Below are positions 22,785-31,719 of a DNA stretch of 64,000 nt, piece after piece. The position numbers were made by a program, and so were the translations under genes. Each line of letters starts with the position of its first letter. The first letter of the stretch is position 1. Source of the DNA: Idiomarina aquatica. Its GTDB lineage: Bacteria > Pseudomonadota > Gammaproteobacteria > Enterobacterales > Alteromonadaceae. Location: NCBI RefSeq assembly GCF_003987185.1, contig NZ_PIPS01000001.1, positions 186,001 through 250,000 on the forward strand. The letters are read 5' to 3'. The notes below the pieces were generated by a model, which saw nothing but the letters and a program-made list of their open reading frames with translations, was not told where the DNA came from and ran no database searches.

Positions 22785-24128
22785 TTACCCAATCGGTATT
22801 TCGGTACTCGGTGCACGCACCCGATTACGTTTGGGTCGTGCCAGCAGATAACCCAGCGTTAATGGCCCGATGCGTCCAAAAAACATCAGAAACATCAACA
22901 GCAACTGACCAAACACATTAAGATCTGCCGTTATGCCACGGGACAGCCCGACCGTGCCAAAGGCCGAAACAACCTCAAAAATCCCGTCAATAAAGCTGAC
23001 CTTTTGCGTTGCCGCTAACAAGAAGAAGCTTATCCAAATCAAGGACACCGACATCACCGTTAACGCAAACGCTTTGCGCACGGTATGCTCCGGAATACTG
23101 CGATTGACCAACCGAATTTCTTTACGCTGACGGATAAAAGCATAGGTGGATAAAATCAACACCACAAAGGTCATCAGCTTAATCCCCGATGACGTACTGA
23201 GCGAGCCGCCGCCGATAAACATCAACAAAATCGTCAAAATGGTGGTGGCATCGTTATAACCGCTCACATCCAGCGTATTGAAACCGGCGGTGCGTGGTGT
23301 TGTTGCCTGAAACCAGGCGGCCCACAAGCGATCCTGTTCGGCCAGGCCACCCAGGGTGGCCGGGTTATTCCACTCCAGCGCCAGAATCAACAGCATCACC
23401 ACCACATTAATCACCACGGTACTCATGATCATCATGCGACTGTATAAATTGAGTTTTTGCCAGCGACGCTGTCGGTACAAATCGATCCACACAACGAACC
23501 CAAGACCCCCAACAATAAACAACGTGGTGATGATCAGGTTAATGGCCGGATCGCCGACAAATGGCATCAGACTGTCGGCAGACAGCGCAAAGCCGGCATT
23601 ATTAAACGCGGAAATGGAATAAAAGAAGCTGTGGAATAGCGCGTCACCGAACGGCATTTCGCCATACCAGCGAAACAGCAGCAGTAACATACCCAGGCTT
23701 TCGACGATAAAGGCAAAAATCACCACCGACTTGGCGGTCGAGGTGACGGTTGAGAGTTTGGTCTGATTAAACGCGGTGGCGGCCACCTGCTGCTGGAACA
23801 CGCCGATTTTGCCGCCAATCGCAATTAAGGTGACTACCGCAAAGGTCATCAGTCCAAGCCCACCAAACTGGATCAGCACCGCAATCACAAACTGACCAAA
23901 CAACGTAAAATCCGCACCGGTATCGACCACCGTCAGTCCGGTCACCGTCACCGCCGATGTCGCGGTAAACAACGCATCACTTACGCCAATGCTTTGATGG
24001 GTGGCAAACGGTAACAGCAGCAAGCCGGCACCCAGCACGATCAGTACCAGAAAACTCAGTGCCAGGATCAGTGGCGGGCTCAGTTCCAGATTTCGTGAGC
24101 GGGCCACCAGCGGGCGTTTAAATTTCAT
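22785..24128 (-). CDS. ktrB: TrkH/KtrB-family potassium uptake subunit
   Basis: Integral membrane ion-conducting subunit of a Ktr/Trk potassium system, 447 residues. The four pore loops with their filter glycines are visible: SAVTVTGL (about 58-65), SAFNNAGF (about 172-179), TPRTAGFNT (about 281-289) and SAFGTVGLS (about 394-402). Length and termini fit KtrB better than TrkH. No ktrA/trkA gating subunit is nearby, so it must borrow one encoded elsewhere. It is the last gene of a cassette with a two-component system and a second TrkH, 8 bases after the regulator gene. Confidence 0.9.
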   Translation of the reverse strand: MKFKRPLVARSRNLELSPPLILALSFLVLIVLGAGLLLLPFATHQSIGVSDALFTATSAVTVTGLTVVDTGADFTLFGQFVIAVLIQFGGLGLMTFAVVTLIAIGGKIGVFQQQVAATAFNQTKLSTVTSTAKSVVIFAFIVESLGMLLLLFRWYGEMPFGDALFHSFFYSISAFNNAGFALSADSLMPFVGDPAINLIITTLFIVGGLGFVVWIDLYRQRRWQKLNLYSRMMIMSTVVINVVVMLLILALEWNNPATLGGLAEQDRLWAAWFQATTPRTAGFNTLDVSGYNDATTILTILLMFIGGGSLSTSSGIKLMTFVVLILSTYAFIRQRKEIRLVNRSIPEHTVRKAFALTVMSVSLIWISFFLLAATQKVSFIDGIFEVVSAFGTVGLSRGITADLNVFGQLLLMFLMFFGRIGPLTLGYLLARPKRNRVRAPSTEIPIG

Positions 24129-24136
24129 GAAGCGGC

Positions 24137-24853
24137 TTATCCTTGCGCGGCAATGGGTTGTCCTATAAAGCGATAACCAACCCCCGGTTCAGTTTCAATA
24201 AACCGGGGGTCGCTGATGCTGTCTTTGAGTTTTTTCCGTAATTGGCTGATAAAAATGCGCAAATAATGGGTATCATCCTGATGTGACGCTCCCCAAATTT
24301 CACGCAGCAATTGCTCCTGAGTCACCAGCTTATTGGCGTGACTGGCAAGGTAATTCAGCAACATAAACTCCTTACGCGATAACGAAATGCTCTCGCCGTC
24401 GAGGCTCACGCGGTGATTCTGACGATCAATCGACAGCCCCTGAAACGCTAAGATGGCATCCTCTGTCGTGCTTTGAAAGTACCAGCTATCACGCAACAAA
24501 ACAAACAACCGCGCCATCAATTCATTAACACCAAAGGGTTTGGTTAAGTAATCGTTGGCACCGGCCTTTAGCAAGCGCACTTTTTCGGCTTCCTGATCCC
24601 GCGCGGTTAAAACCAGCACCGGCACCTTACTCCAGCTTCGGATTTGCTGCAGTACCTGATAGCCGTCGGCGTCGGGCAATCCCAAATCCAGTACAATGAC
24701 ACTGGGATTATAACGAGCCGTTTGCTCCAGCGCCTCTTTTGCCGTCGTTGCTTCAAGGTACTCATAGCCCTCCGCCGTAATCGACACTTTCATAAAGCGC
24801 CGAATTTGCGGTTCATCATCAACCACGAGAATACGATGGTGTGTGTTCGCCAT
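24137..24853 (-). CDS. KdpE-like response regulator
   Basis: OmpR/PhoB-type regulator, 238 residues. Receiver domain with acidic pocket VVDDEP (D12, D13), phospho-acceptor D56 in VLDLGLP and K in YLTKPFG (about 106). A winged-helix DNA-binding domain covers about 130-232 (LSRKEFMLLNYLASH; HYLRIFISQLRKKL). It resembles KdpE, but no kdpFABC is present; its neighbours are Trk/Ktr subunits. It starts 2 bases after the kinase stop and probably controls the cassette or potassium uptake more widely (inference). Confidence 0.93.
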   Translation of the reverse strand: MANTHHRILVVDDEPQIRRFMKVSITAEGYEYLEATTAKEALEQTARYNPSVIVLDLGLPDADGYQVLQQIRSWSKVPVLVLTARDQEAEKVRLLKAGANDYLTKPFGVNELMARLFVLLRDSWYFQSTTEDAILAFQGLSIDRQNHRVSLDGESISLSRKEFMLLNYLASHANKLVTQEQLLREIWGASHQDDTHYLRIFISQLRKKLKDSISDPRFIETEPGVGYRFIGQPIAAQG

Positions 24854-24855
24854 AA

Positions 24856-25884
24856 TCAGTTATTGACCTCTTCAACCAGTGGCAACCTCACCCGGATATG
24901 ACAGCCTGAGTCAGTGTCCAGTAACCTAATACTGCCGCCATGCAACTCGACAATGCCTTTGCTGACCGGCAAACCTAAGCCTGTTCCTCCGGCCCCGGAA
25001 TCCCCTTGTCGTGAGGAGTAAAACACATCAAAAATTTGCCGGCGGTGGGCCGGACTGACACCGGGACCATCATCCAGCACGTCAATCTGCACGGTATCGC
25101 CGACCATTGCCGTGGAAATCTCTACCATGCCCTGCGGGCGGGAGAATTTGAGCGCATTATCGATAATATTGTAAAACGCCTGTTCAAGCAGTGACGATTG
25201 CATCGCCACCATCAGTTCCTCATCGCTCAGTGTCAGACGAATACGTTGCTGCTGCGCGAAACGTTGCACAACTTTCGCCAGCAATGCGCGTACGTCGTAA
25301 TCAAAAAAATTCATATCGGCGGCACCGTATTGTATCCGCGTTGCCTGCAACAGATTTTCAATATAACGATGCAGCCGATCGCTTTCATCGAGGGCGGCCT
25401 GCAACAATTCATTACGGTCATCGGCGCTTAACTTGCCGCCATAGGACTGTAAGGTACTAAGATTACCCATGATGCTGGCCAACGGCGTGCGCAAATCATG
25501 CGATACGCTCAGCAGAATGTTTGAGCGCAATTGCGATTGTCGCAGGCTTTCTCGCTGCGCCCGGAACGATGTGGTGAGGTGACTGATGATGACGGCAACC
25601 GCCAAAAACACCAGGGCCGTGACGATTTCATCGGCGTCGGTCATGTGCAACGAGTAACGAGGCTCGGTGAACAGAAAGTTAAACACCACTATCGACACAA
25701 TGGTGGCGATCAGCGCGCCGATGAAGTTGGTCAAAAACGCCACCACCACCACCGCCAGAAGCAACAGCAAGGCGACGCCGGCCAGCGGTAGCAGCCACTG
25801 TTCGAGGACATAGACAACGGCAACCGTTAACAGAACGGCAGCCACTGCCTGCACGATTCGGTACCATTCGGCCCGCTTTATCAC
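24856..25884 (-). CDS. KdpD-like sensor histidine kinase lacking the N-terminal KdpD/USP domains
   Basis: 342-residue membrane kinase. It starts directly with the DUF4118-type membrane hairpins of KdpD (about 9-105; motif NFLFTEPRYSLHMTD), followed by HisKA with H129 in SVSHDLRTPLASIMGNLSTL and a HATPase with N-box NIIDNALKFS, G1 DDGPGV and G2 GGTGLGL. The 400-residue cytosolic sensor and universal-stress-like part of E. coli KdpD is missing, so sensing must rely on the membrane region. It lies 1 base from trkH upstream and 2 bases from the regulator gene downstream. Confidence 0.92.
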   Translation of the reverse strand: MIKRAEWYRIVQAVAAVLLTVAVVYVLEQWLLPLAGVALLLLLAVVVVAFLTNFIGALIATIVSIVVFNFLFTEPRYSLHMTDADEIVTALVFLAVAVIISHLTTSFRAQRESLRQSQLRSNILLSVSHDLRTPLASIMGNLSTLQSYGGKLSADDRNELLQAALDESDRLHRYIENLLQATRIQYGAADMNFFDYDVRALLAKVVQRFAQQQRIRLTLSDEELMVAMQSSLLEQAFYNIIDNALKFSRPQGMVEISTAMVGDTVQIDVLDDGPGVSPAHRRQIFDVFYSSRQGDSGAGGTGLGLPVSKGIVELHGGSIRLLDTDSGCHIRVRLPLVEEVNN

Positions 25885-25885
25885 G

Positions 25886-27337
25886 TTAATCTCTCCAAAA
25901 CTTAGGTAACAGCAAGGTTAGCACGGTAAAGTACTCCAGGCGTCCAAGAATCATCGCAAAGGACAAGATCCAGGTACCGGTATCGGATACCGGAATAAAA
26001 TTACTGGACACTTCGCCAAAGCCCGGGCCCAGCACATTAATGCAGGCCACCACCGCGGTAAATGCACTGTAAAAGTCCAGCCCGGTCATGGCCAGTAATA
26101 CCGTCAGTACCAGTGAGCTGATTGCAACCAGCAACATAAATCCCATAACCGCCAGTACCACATCGTTTTTAACCACTTTACCCTGGTAACGCACCGTTAA
26201 AATAGCCTGTGGATGGATGGCCTGCATCATCTGCTGACGTAAAATACGTACCGTCAGAATATTGCGAATGAACTTGCTGCCGCCGGCGGTCGAGCCAGCA
26301 CAACCGCCCATGTAACTGGCCATGATCAACAGTCCCGCCGTAGCCGCCGGCCAGGCCGACAGATCATCGGCACCGTAACCGGTACTGGTCATAAAAGAAA
26401 TGACGTGAAACAGCGCCTGACTGATGCTCTCGCTAACCGAGTCATGAACGCCATGGTTAAACACAAACAAAAACAAAATGAACGAGATCGCCGCCACACT
26501 GATCAGCATCCAGCGGGTTTCTTCGTCCTGCCAGTAGCCTCGAAGCGCCCGGCGGGTGAAATTATTGTAATGTAGCGCAAAACTTATCGCGCCCAGCAGC
26601 ATAAAAACGTCGGCAATGGCAAGAATCCAATGGTTGTCAAAATGTCCCATGCTGCCATCGTAGGGTGAGAAGCCACCGGTGGATACCGTGGTAAAAGAAT
26701 GGGCCAAGGCATCAAAGCCGCTCATTCCTGCCAGCCAATAGCACGCCGCACACAGCAGCGTTAATACCACATACACCAACCACAGATAGCGAGTGGTGCT
26801 GCTCACGCGCGGTGCCAATTTATCGTTTTTAATCGGCCCGGGTGTCTCTGCCCGCAGCAGCCGCATCCCGCCGACATTCAGCATGGGTAAAATGGCGACC
26901 ACGAAAATGACAATGCCGAGCCCTCCCATCCACTGCAAAAACTGGCGATACAGCAAAAAGCTTTTGGGCATGTTATCCAGCCCGACAAGGATGGTGGCAC
27001 CCGTTGTGGTCATCGCGCTGATGGACTCAAACACGGCATCAGTAAACCCGGCATCGGTGATGAACAGGATCGGGAACGCACCCAGTACCCCGACCACAAA
27101 CCAGGTGAAGGAAGCAAACGCCAGCGCTTCGCGGTAAAACAGCTTGGTCAATTTGGCTTTGTGGTAACGCACATAGATGATCGCCGCCAGTACAAACGAC
27201 AGTAACCCTGAATAGACAAACTGCGTGACGGTTTTATCTTTAAAAACGATCAGCGCCAACAGCGCAAACACCATTTGAATACTGGCTATCCAAACCACCG
27301 GCCAAAACAAAAGTCTTACTGTTGCATTGATGTTCAA
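25886..27337 (-). CDS. trkH: Trk potassium uptake subunit TrkH
   Basis: Membrane pore subunit of the Trk potassium system. With a TTG start at 27337 it is 483 residues, the exact length of E. coli TrkH, and begins MNINATVRLLFWPVV. AAGGGGG lies 5 bases before this TTG; a GTG at 27340 is the alternative. The frame stays open for about 30 further codons upstream, but that stretch looks unlike TrkH. Pore-loop motifs SAMTTTGATIL, SFTTVSTGGFS, SFMTSTGYG and the fourth loop around NVLGPGF are visible. It heads the cassette trkH, kinase, regulator, ktrB. Confidence 0.88.
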   Translation of the reverse strand: MNINATVRLLFWPVVWIASIQMVFALLALIVFKDKTVTQFVYSGLLSFVLAAIIYVRYHKAKLTKLFYREALAFASFTWFVVGVLGAFPILFITDAGFTDAVFESISAMTTTGATILVGLDNMPKSFLLYRQFLQWMGGLGIVIFVVAILPMLNVGGMRLLRAETPGPIKNDKLAPRVSSTTRYLWLVYVVLTLLCAACYWLAGMSGFDALAHSFTTVSTGGFSPYDGSMGHFDNHWILAIADVFMLLGAISFALHYNNFTRRALRGYWQDEETRWMLISVAAISFILFLFVFNHGVHDSVSESISQALFHVISFMTSTGYGADDLSAWPAATAGLLIMASYMGGCAGSTAGGSKFIRNILTVRILRQQMMQAIHPQAILTVRYQGKVVKNDVVLAVMGFMLLVAISSLVLTVLLAMTGLDFYSAFTAVVACINVLGPGFGEVSSNFIPVSDTGTWILSFAMILGRLEYFTVLTLLLPKFWRD

Positions 27338-27517
27338 CACAACCCCCTTAGCTGAGCGTGTCCGGACGAATGACAGGTACCGAGTTATGGTAAATAACAA
27401 GCGGGTAAAATTGCTGTTAAAGAATCGTGCCAAGGCATAAAAAATGCGTAAAAATTACAAACGCGCGTCGCTATGTCATAATGGCGAGCGCATGTTGTGT
27501 CACCAAATGGATGAGCT

Positions 27518-28150
27518 ATGTCAGGTTGTTGTGCTACCACACAGGCAAAAATGGATAACGCGCAAAGGCGGTTATTGTGGACCGTACTGGTACTCAATGG
27601 GGTCATGTTCTTTGTGGAATTTATCGCCGGATGGCTGGCGGAATCCAGCGGTCTGATTGCGGATTCATTGGATATGCTGGCGGACACCATGGTTTATGCG
27701 ATAAGCCTGTACGCCGTGGGTAAAGCCATTACGTACAAAGCGAACGCCGCCATCGTCAATGGCTCGCTACAATTAGTGCTGGCGCTGCTGGTGCTCGCCG
27801 ATGTGGCGCAGCGGCTGCTGTTTGGCAGCACACCGCAGGCCGATACCATGTTGGTCATTGCCGGACTGGCACTGGCGGTTAATATCGCCTGTTTCGTGCT
27901 ACTTTACAGCCACCGTAACGGTGACATTAATATCCGCGCCAGTTGGATTTGCTCGCGTAACGATATGCTCATGAACAGCGGTGTGATCATCTCTGCGTTG
28001 CTGGTCAGTCAACTGGATAAAGCCTGGCCGGATCTGTTGATCGCTACCCTAATAGCGGTGGTGGTATTGCAGTCGGCGCTACGCATCATTCGTGATGCAA
28101 AAGCCGTAAAAACCGGCGAGAAGACCGATATTTCCAGCTGCTGCGGGTAG
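27518..28150 (+). CDS. Small cation diffusion facilitator with terminal cysteine pairs
   Basis: 210-residue CDF-family metal transporter with six membrane segments. The transport site, by alignment with classical CDFs, is D52-x3-D56 in segment 2 (ADSLDMLAD) and C145-x3-D149 in segment 5 (ICSRNDMLMNSG); the usual His is replaced. The cytosolic dimerisation domain of classical CDFs is missing. Instead both ends carry cysteine pairs: MSGCC (C4, C5) and SSCCG (C208, C209). A thiophilic or soft metal is plausible but inferred. It is divergent from trkH; the start ATG has GGATGAG before it. The stop codon lies inside a 9-bp hairpin. Confidence 0.85.
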   Translation: MSGCCATTQAKMDNAQRRLLWTVLVLNGVMFFVEFIAGWLAESSGLIADSLDMLADTMVYAISLYAVGKAITYKANAAIVNGSLQLVLALLVLADVAQRLLFGSTPQADTMLVIAGLALAVNIACFVLLYSHRNGDINIRASWICSRNDMLMNSGVIISALLVSQLDKAWPDLLIATLIAVVVLQSALRIIRDAKAVKTGEKTDISSCCG

Positions 28151-28157
28151 CAGCTGG
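28134..28157. terminator. Hairpin at the CDF stop codon, possible terminator
   Basis: CCAGCTGCT, six-base loop, AGCAGCTGG gives a perfect 9-bp stem spanning the last codons and stop of the CDF gene. No convincing T-run follows on either strand, so it is either a weak intrinsic terminator between the two convergent genes or an RNA-stabilising stem. Confidence 0.35.
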
Positions 28158-28167
28158 GATTACTTAT

Positions 28168-28728
28168 TCACCCGTCGCCAACGGTTTCTGACGCCCCGTC
28201 CTTGGTTATTATTTCAAGCTCCGCCTCGTCAACCAGTGTTATGTAATTGCCCTCTTCTTTCAGTTTGATAAAAATCGAAAACTGAATGGTGTTAACGGAG
28301 CGCGGAACTCCCTCTAAATCGGTGCTGACCGCAAACCGAAATTTGCCGGATTGTTCATTGTTAATTTCTGACTGAACCCGTTTAAAACTTGCCAGAGCGT
28401 CATCATCCAGCGCCAACAGATATTCCGATTTCGCGGCGGTATCAAAAAACAATCCCTGCTCAGCCGGAATGGTGTTCTCGGCTAACAAACGCAGCGAAAA
28501 CTGCTCACTAATAACACCTTTCGACGTTTCCAGGCGCAACTTCATTAGGGTTTGGCTGGGATCAATACGAACAGGCTGTTCGAGATGAATTTTCGCTCTG
28601 ATAACGGAAGGATTAATATCGATAAAGTCTTGCTCATCAAATGAGCGAAACTCCAGCAGAGTTCCCAGCGGGATACTGGCGCATCCGACTAGAAAAACAG
28701 ATAACAGCACGAATAAGATTCTACACAT
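28168..28728 (-). CDS. Predicted lipoprotein of unknown function
   Basis: 186 residues with a clear lipobox (VFLVGC; lipidated C16). The mature part looks all-beta, with alternating hydrophobic strands and no catalytic motif I can name; it may be outer-membrane anchored because residue +2 is Ala. It follows mazG by 10 bases on the same strand and is the last gene of the long minus-strand run; I know of no standard partner here, so function is unknown. Confidence 0.8.
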   Translation of the reverse strand: MCRILFVLLSVFLVGCASIPLGTLLEFRSFDEQDFIDINPSVIRAKIHLEQPVRIDPSQTLMKLRLETSKGVISEQFSLRLLAENTIPAEQGLFFDTAAKSEYLLALDDDALASFKRVQSEINNEQSGKFRFAVSTDLEGVPRSVNTIQFSIFIKLKEEGNYITLVDEAELEIITKDGASETVGDG

Positions 28729-28738
28729 GTTTTAACAC

Positions 28739-29527
28739 TTAACCCTGTGTTGTTTTTACCGCTTGCCAATAACCTTCCAACTGCTCAAGGTTGCAGTCCT
28801 GTGGGTGTTTTCCTTGCTCACTCAACCGCTGTTCGATCGCTTGAAAACGACGTTTAAACTTTTCATTGGCGCGTTGCAGGGCGGCCTCCGGATTGACTTG
28901 CTTATGACGAGCCAAATTCACCACCGCGAACAACAAGTCACCTATTTCTTCTTCGATGTGCTCGGGCTCGGTGGCGTCTTTGACTTCGGCAATCTCTTCC
29001 TCGACTTTCGCGTAGACGGGCTCTGCATCCTGCCAGTCAAAGCCAACAGAAGCGGCTCGCTTCTGTAATTTGGCCGCCTTTAAAATGCTCGGCAGTTGAC
29101 TGGGGATGTCATCAAACACCGAGGCGCGGCTGTTTTTCTCAGTTCGTTCCTGCTGCTTGATGTGTTCCCACTGTGCCTTTATTGCTGCGTCGGACAAATT
29201 GCGCTCGTTGTCGTTGCCAAACACATGCGGATGGCGTCGGATCAATTTATCCGCCGTGTGAGCGGCAATATCATCGAAACTAAAATCGCCCTGCTCCTGC
29301 GCTAACTGCGCATAAAACACCACCTGAAACAGCAGATCACCCAATTCGTCTTTAATCGCCGCCATATCACCGGACTGTATCGCATCCACCACCTCGTAAG
29401 TTTCCTCAATGGTATAGGGCAATAACGACTCAAAACTTTGCTTTAAATCCCATGGGCAACCGCCTTCAGGGTCGCGTAGGCGGCGCATAACTTCCGTCAG
29501 CGCCGCGGTACCGGTAAATTCACTCAT
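28739..29527 (-). CDS. mazG: Nucleoside triphosphate pyrophosphohydrolase MazG
   Basis: House-cleaning NTP pyrophosphatase, 262 residues, with two MazG domains. The N-terminal one has CPWDLKQ, E41-E42-x2-E45 and ELGDLLFQVVFYAQLA (E61, D64); the second has EEEIAEV and EEIGDLLFAVVNLARH (about 170-205). It follows relA by 5 bases; the relA-mazG neighbourhood is conserved in gammaproteobacteria, and MazG can lower ppGpp. Confidence 0.96.
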   Translation of the reverse strand: MSEFTGTAALTEVMRRLRDPEGGCPWDLKQSFESLLPYTIEETYEVVDAIQSGDMAAIKDELGDLLFQVVFYAQLAQEQGDFSFDDIAAHTADKLIRRHPHVFGNDNERNLSDAAIKAQWEHIKQQERTEKNSRASVFDDIPSQLPSILKAAKLQKRAASVGFDWQDAEPVYAKVEEEIAEVKDATEPEHIEEEIGDLLFAVVNLARHKQVNPEAALQRANEKFKRRFQAIEQRLSEQGKHPQDCNLEQLEGYWQAVKTTQG

Positions 29528-29532
29528 ACGGC

Positions 29533-31716
29533 TTATACCCGTTGTACTTGTTCAACACCATTTATCTGTCGCAGCCGCTGACTGATGCGCTGCAGACTCT
29601 CGTTATCTTTTACCGCCAGTTGTAACACGATGGTGGCCGTTTGCGAGCTGCCGTCGGCATCGCTGTCCATCTGCAACACAGCGGCTTTTTCATTCGCCAG
29701 CACACTGGTGATGTCGTGCAGCAGGCCGTTGCGGTCAAGCGCTGAAATGCGCAAACCGGCACGATAATCCTGCTTGGTCTGACGCGACCAGTTAACATCG
29801 ATACCGCGTTCGGGATGCTGGGTCAGTAAATGCGCCAATTGCTCACAATCGCGACGATGTACTGACACACCGCGCCCCTGCGTGATAAAGCCCATAATGG
29901 GTTCGCCGGGCAGAGGCTCACAACATTTGGCAAATTGCATCATCAGGTTGCCGATACCTTCAATCACCACCTCGGAGGTACCGCCTAATTTGCGCTTATT
30001 GACCTTGCTGCGTTTTTTCAGCTGCTCCAGCTTGTCATCCTCACTGGGCTGCGGTCTAACCTGATTGACCACTTGCTGCAAGCGAATATCGCCGGCTCCG
30101 ATGGCCGCCAGTAAGTCGTCCATGGTGGTGACGTTAAAGCGCTCCAGATCGAGGTTTTTACTGACTTTGGCCAGACTCAGTTGATGCTTTTGTAACTCAT
30201 TTTCCAGCAGTTCTTTTCCGGCCGGAATGTTCTTCTCGCGATCCAGTTTTTTAAAGTACGTGTGCACTTTCGCTCGCGCCCGTGACGAATGTAAATAGCC
30301 CAATTGGGGATTGAGCCAGTCACGCCGCGGTTTAGCGGTTTTCTGCGTGAGGATTTCGACACGATCACCATTTTGTAACTGGTACGTGAAGGGTACGATG
30401 CGCCCGTCGATTTTTGCGCCCACGCACTTGTGGCCAATTTGGCTGTGCACGTAGTAGGCAAAATCTAACGGCGTTGATCCCATCGGCAAGTCAACAACTT
30501 CACCTTTGGGCGTGAATACGTATACCCGATCCTCAAAAACCTGCGAGCGGATCTCGTCCACCAGGGATTCACTGCCGGCCATGTCTTCGTGCCAGGCGAG
30601 CAATTTGCGTAGCCACGCAATTTTGTCTTCAAAACCATGACGTTTGCCGGCTGCCGCGCCTTCTTTATACATCCAGTGCGCAGCAACCCCGAGTTCCGCA
30701 TCGTCGTGCATATCGTGCGAGCGGATCTGGATCTCGACGTTTTTATGCTCAGGACCTATGACCACCGTATGAATGGACTGATAGCCGTTAGGTTTAGGCG
30801 TGGCAACGTAATCATCAAATTCAGAGGCAATATGACGCCAGCGCGAATGCACGACGCCGAGCGCTGCGTAGCAGTCTTTCAAATTGTGAGTGAGAATACG
30901 CACGGCCCGGATATCAAACAGCTGATCAAACTGCAGGTGTTTTTTCTGCATTTTGCGCCAAATCGAATAAATGTGTTTGGGGCGACCATACACATCGGCT
31001 TCAATCCCCTGCTCGGCGAGCGCCTGCTGCAATTCAGCGACGAAGTTTTCGATGTACTGTTCACGGTCGCTGCGCCGTTCGTGCAAACGTTTGGCAATGG
31101 TTTTGTAGGTGTTGGGGTGCAGGTAGCGGAACGAAATGTCCTCCAACTCCCATTTTAACTGGCCAATACCCAGTCGGTTGGCCAGAGGGGCATAAATTTC
31201 AGCACACTCTTTAGCCGCCAGAACCCGGGTTTCTTCGTCCGCATTTTTTACTTCGCGCAGGTAACAAATGCGTTCAGCAAGCTTGATCAATACCGCCCGC
31301 ACGTCTTCCACCATCGACAGTAGCATACGCCGGACATTATCAATTTGGCCGCCGTCGGGCTGGCCGTGCTGAAAGTGCTGTAAGTCGCTGATACTTTGCA
31401 TTTGTTGAACGTTACGCAGCAACACAATCAGGGTTTTTGATTGTTTGCTGCTGAGCTTGTCCAAATCGAGCTTGCCGGCGTCCAACAGTGGCATGTACAG
31501 GGCGGCCAATAACGATTCGGCATCGAGTTTTAGCGGCGCCAGAATTTCGACCATCTCCTGCCCTTTCAGTAACGCCGCTGCATCCTCTGGAAACTGTTGC
31601 TGCAGTTCCGCCAGGGTGCGCTCCAGCGGAGCCGGATCACTGACCGCGTTCAACCAGTGCTGTGCACTGTCTTTGTATTTGGGATCATCCACGTGGGTAC
31701 TGCGTACATGGACCAT
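29533..31716 (-). CDS. relA: GTP pyrophosphokinase RelA ((p)ppGpp synthetase)
   Basis: Ribosome-associated alarmone synthetase, 727 residues. The N-terminal hydrolase region has lost the HD-x3-ED motif (YMPLLDAGKLDLDKL at the matching place), as in RelA but not SpoT. The synthetase domain (about 240-370) contains YGRPKHIYSIWRKM and PKPNGYQSIHT; then TGS (about 395-455, VYVFTPKGEVVDLPMGSTPLDFAY), a zinc-finger-like region with CCEPLPG, and a C-terminal ACT domain (LRISALDRNGLLHDITSVLANE). It lies 3 bases after rlmD, as in E. coli. Confidence 0.97.
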   Translation of the reverse strand: MVHVRSTHVDDPKYKDSAQHWLNAVSDPAPLERTLAELQQQFPEDAAALLKGQEMVEILAPLKLDAESLLAALYMPLLDAGKLDLDKLSSKQSKTLIVLLRNVQQMQSISDLQHFQHGQPDGGQIDNVRRMLLSMVEDVRAVLIKLAERICYLREVKNADEETRVLAAKECAEIYAPLANRLGIGQLKWELEDISFRYLHPNTYKTIAKRLHERRSDREQYIENFVAELQQALAEQGIEADVYGRPKHIYSIWRKMQKKHLQFDQLFDIRAVRILTHNLKDCYAALGVVHSRWRHIASEFDDYVATPKPNGYQSIHTVVIGPEHKNVEIQIRSHDMHDDAELGVAAHWMYKEGAAAGKRHGFEDKIAWLRKLLAWHEDMAGSESLVDEIRSQVFEDRVYVFTPKGEVVDLPMGSTPLDFAYYVHSQIGHKCVGAKIDGRIVPFTYQLQNGDRVEILTQKTAKPRRDWLNPQLGYLHSSRARAKVHTYFKKLDREKNIPAGKELLENELQKHQLSLAKVSKNLDLERFNVTTMDDLLAAIGAGDIRLQQVVNQVRPQPSEDDKLEQLKKRSKVNKRKLGGTSEVVIEGIGNLMMQFAKCCEPLPGEPIMGFITQGRGVSVHRRDCEQLAHLLTQHPERGIDVNWSRQTKQDYRAGLRISALDRNGLLHDITSVLANEKAAVLQMDSDADGSSQTATIVLQLAVKDNESLQRISQRLRQINGVEQVQRV

Positions 31717-31719
31717 AAC

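Noticed and set aside
27338-27433. Upstream extension of trkH by about 32 codons
   Set aside because: The extra residues do not resemble TrkH, and a TTG with AAGGGGG at good spacing gives the exact family length.
30637-31158. 173-codon open frame antisense to relA
   Set aside because: Fully inside relA and without domain content.
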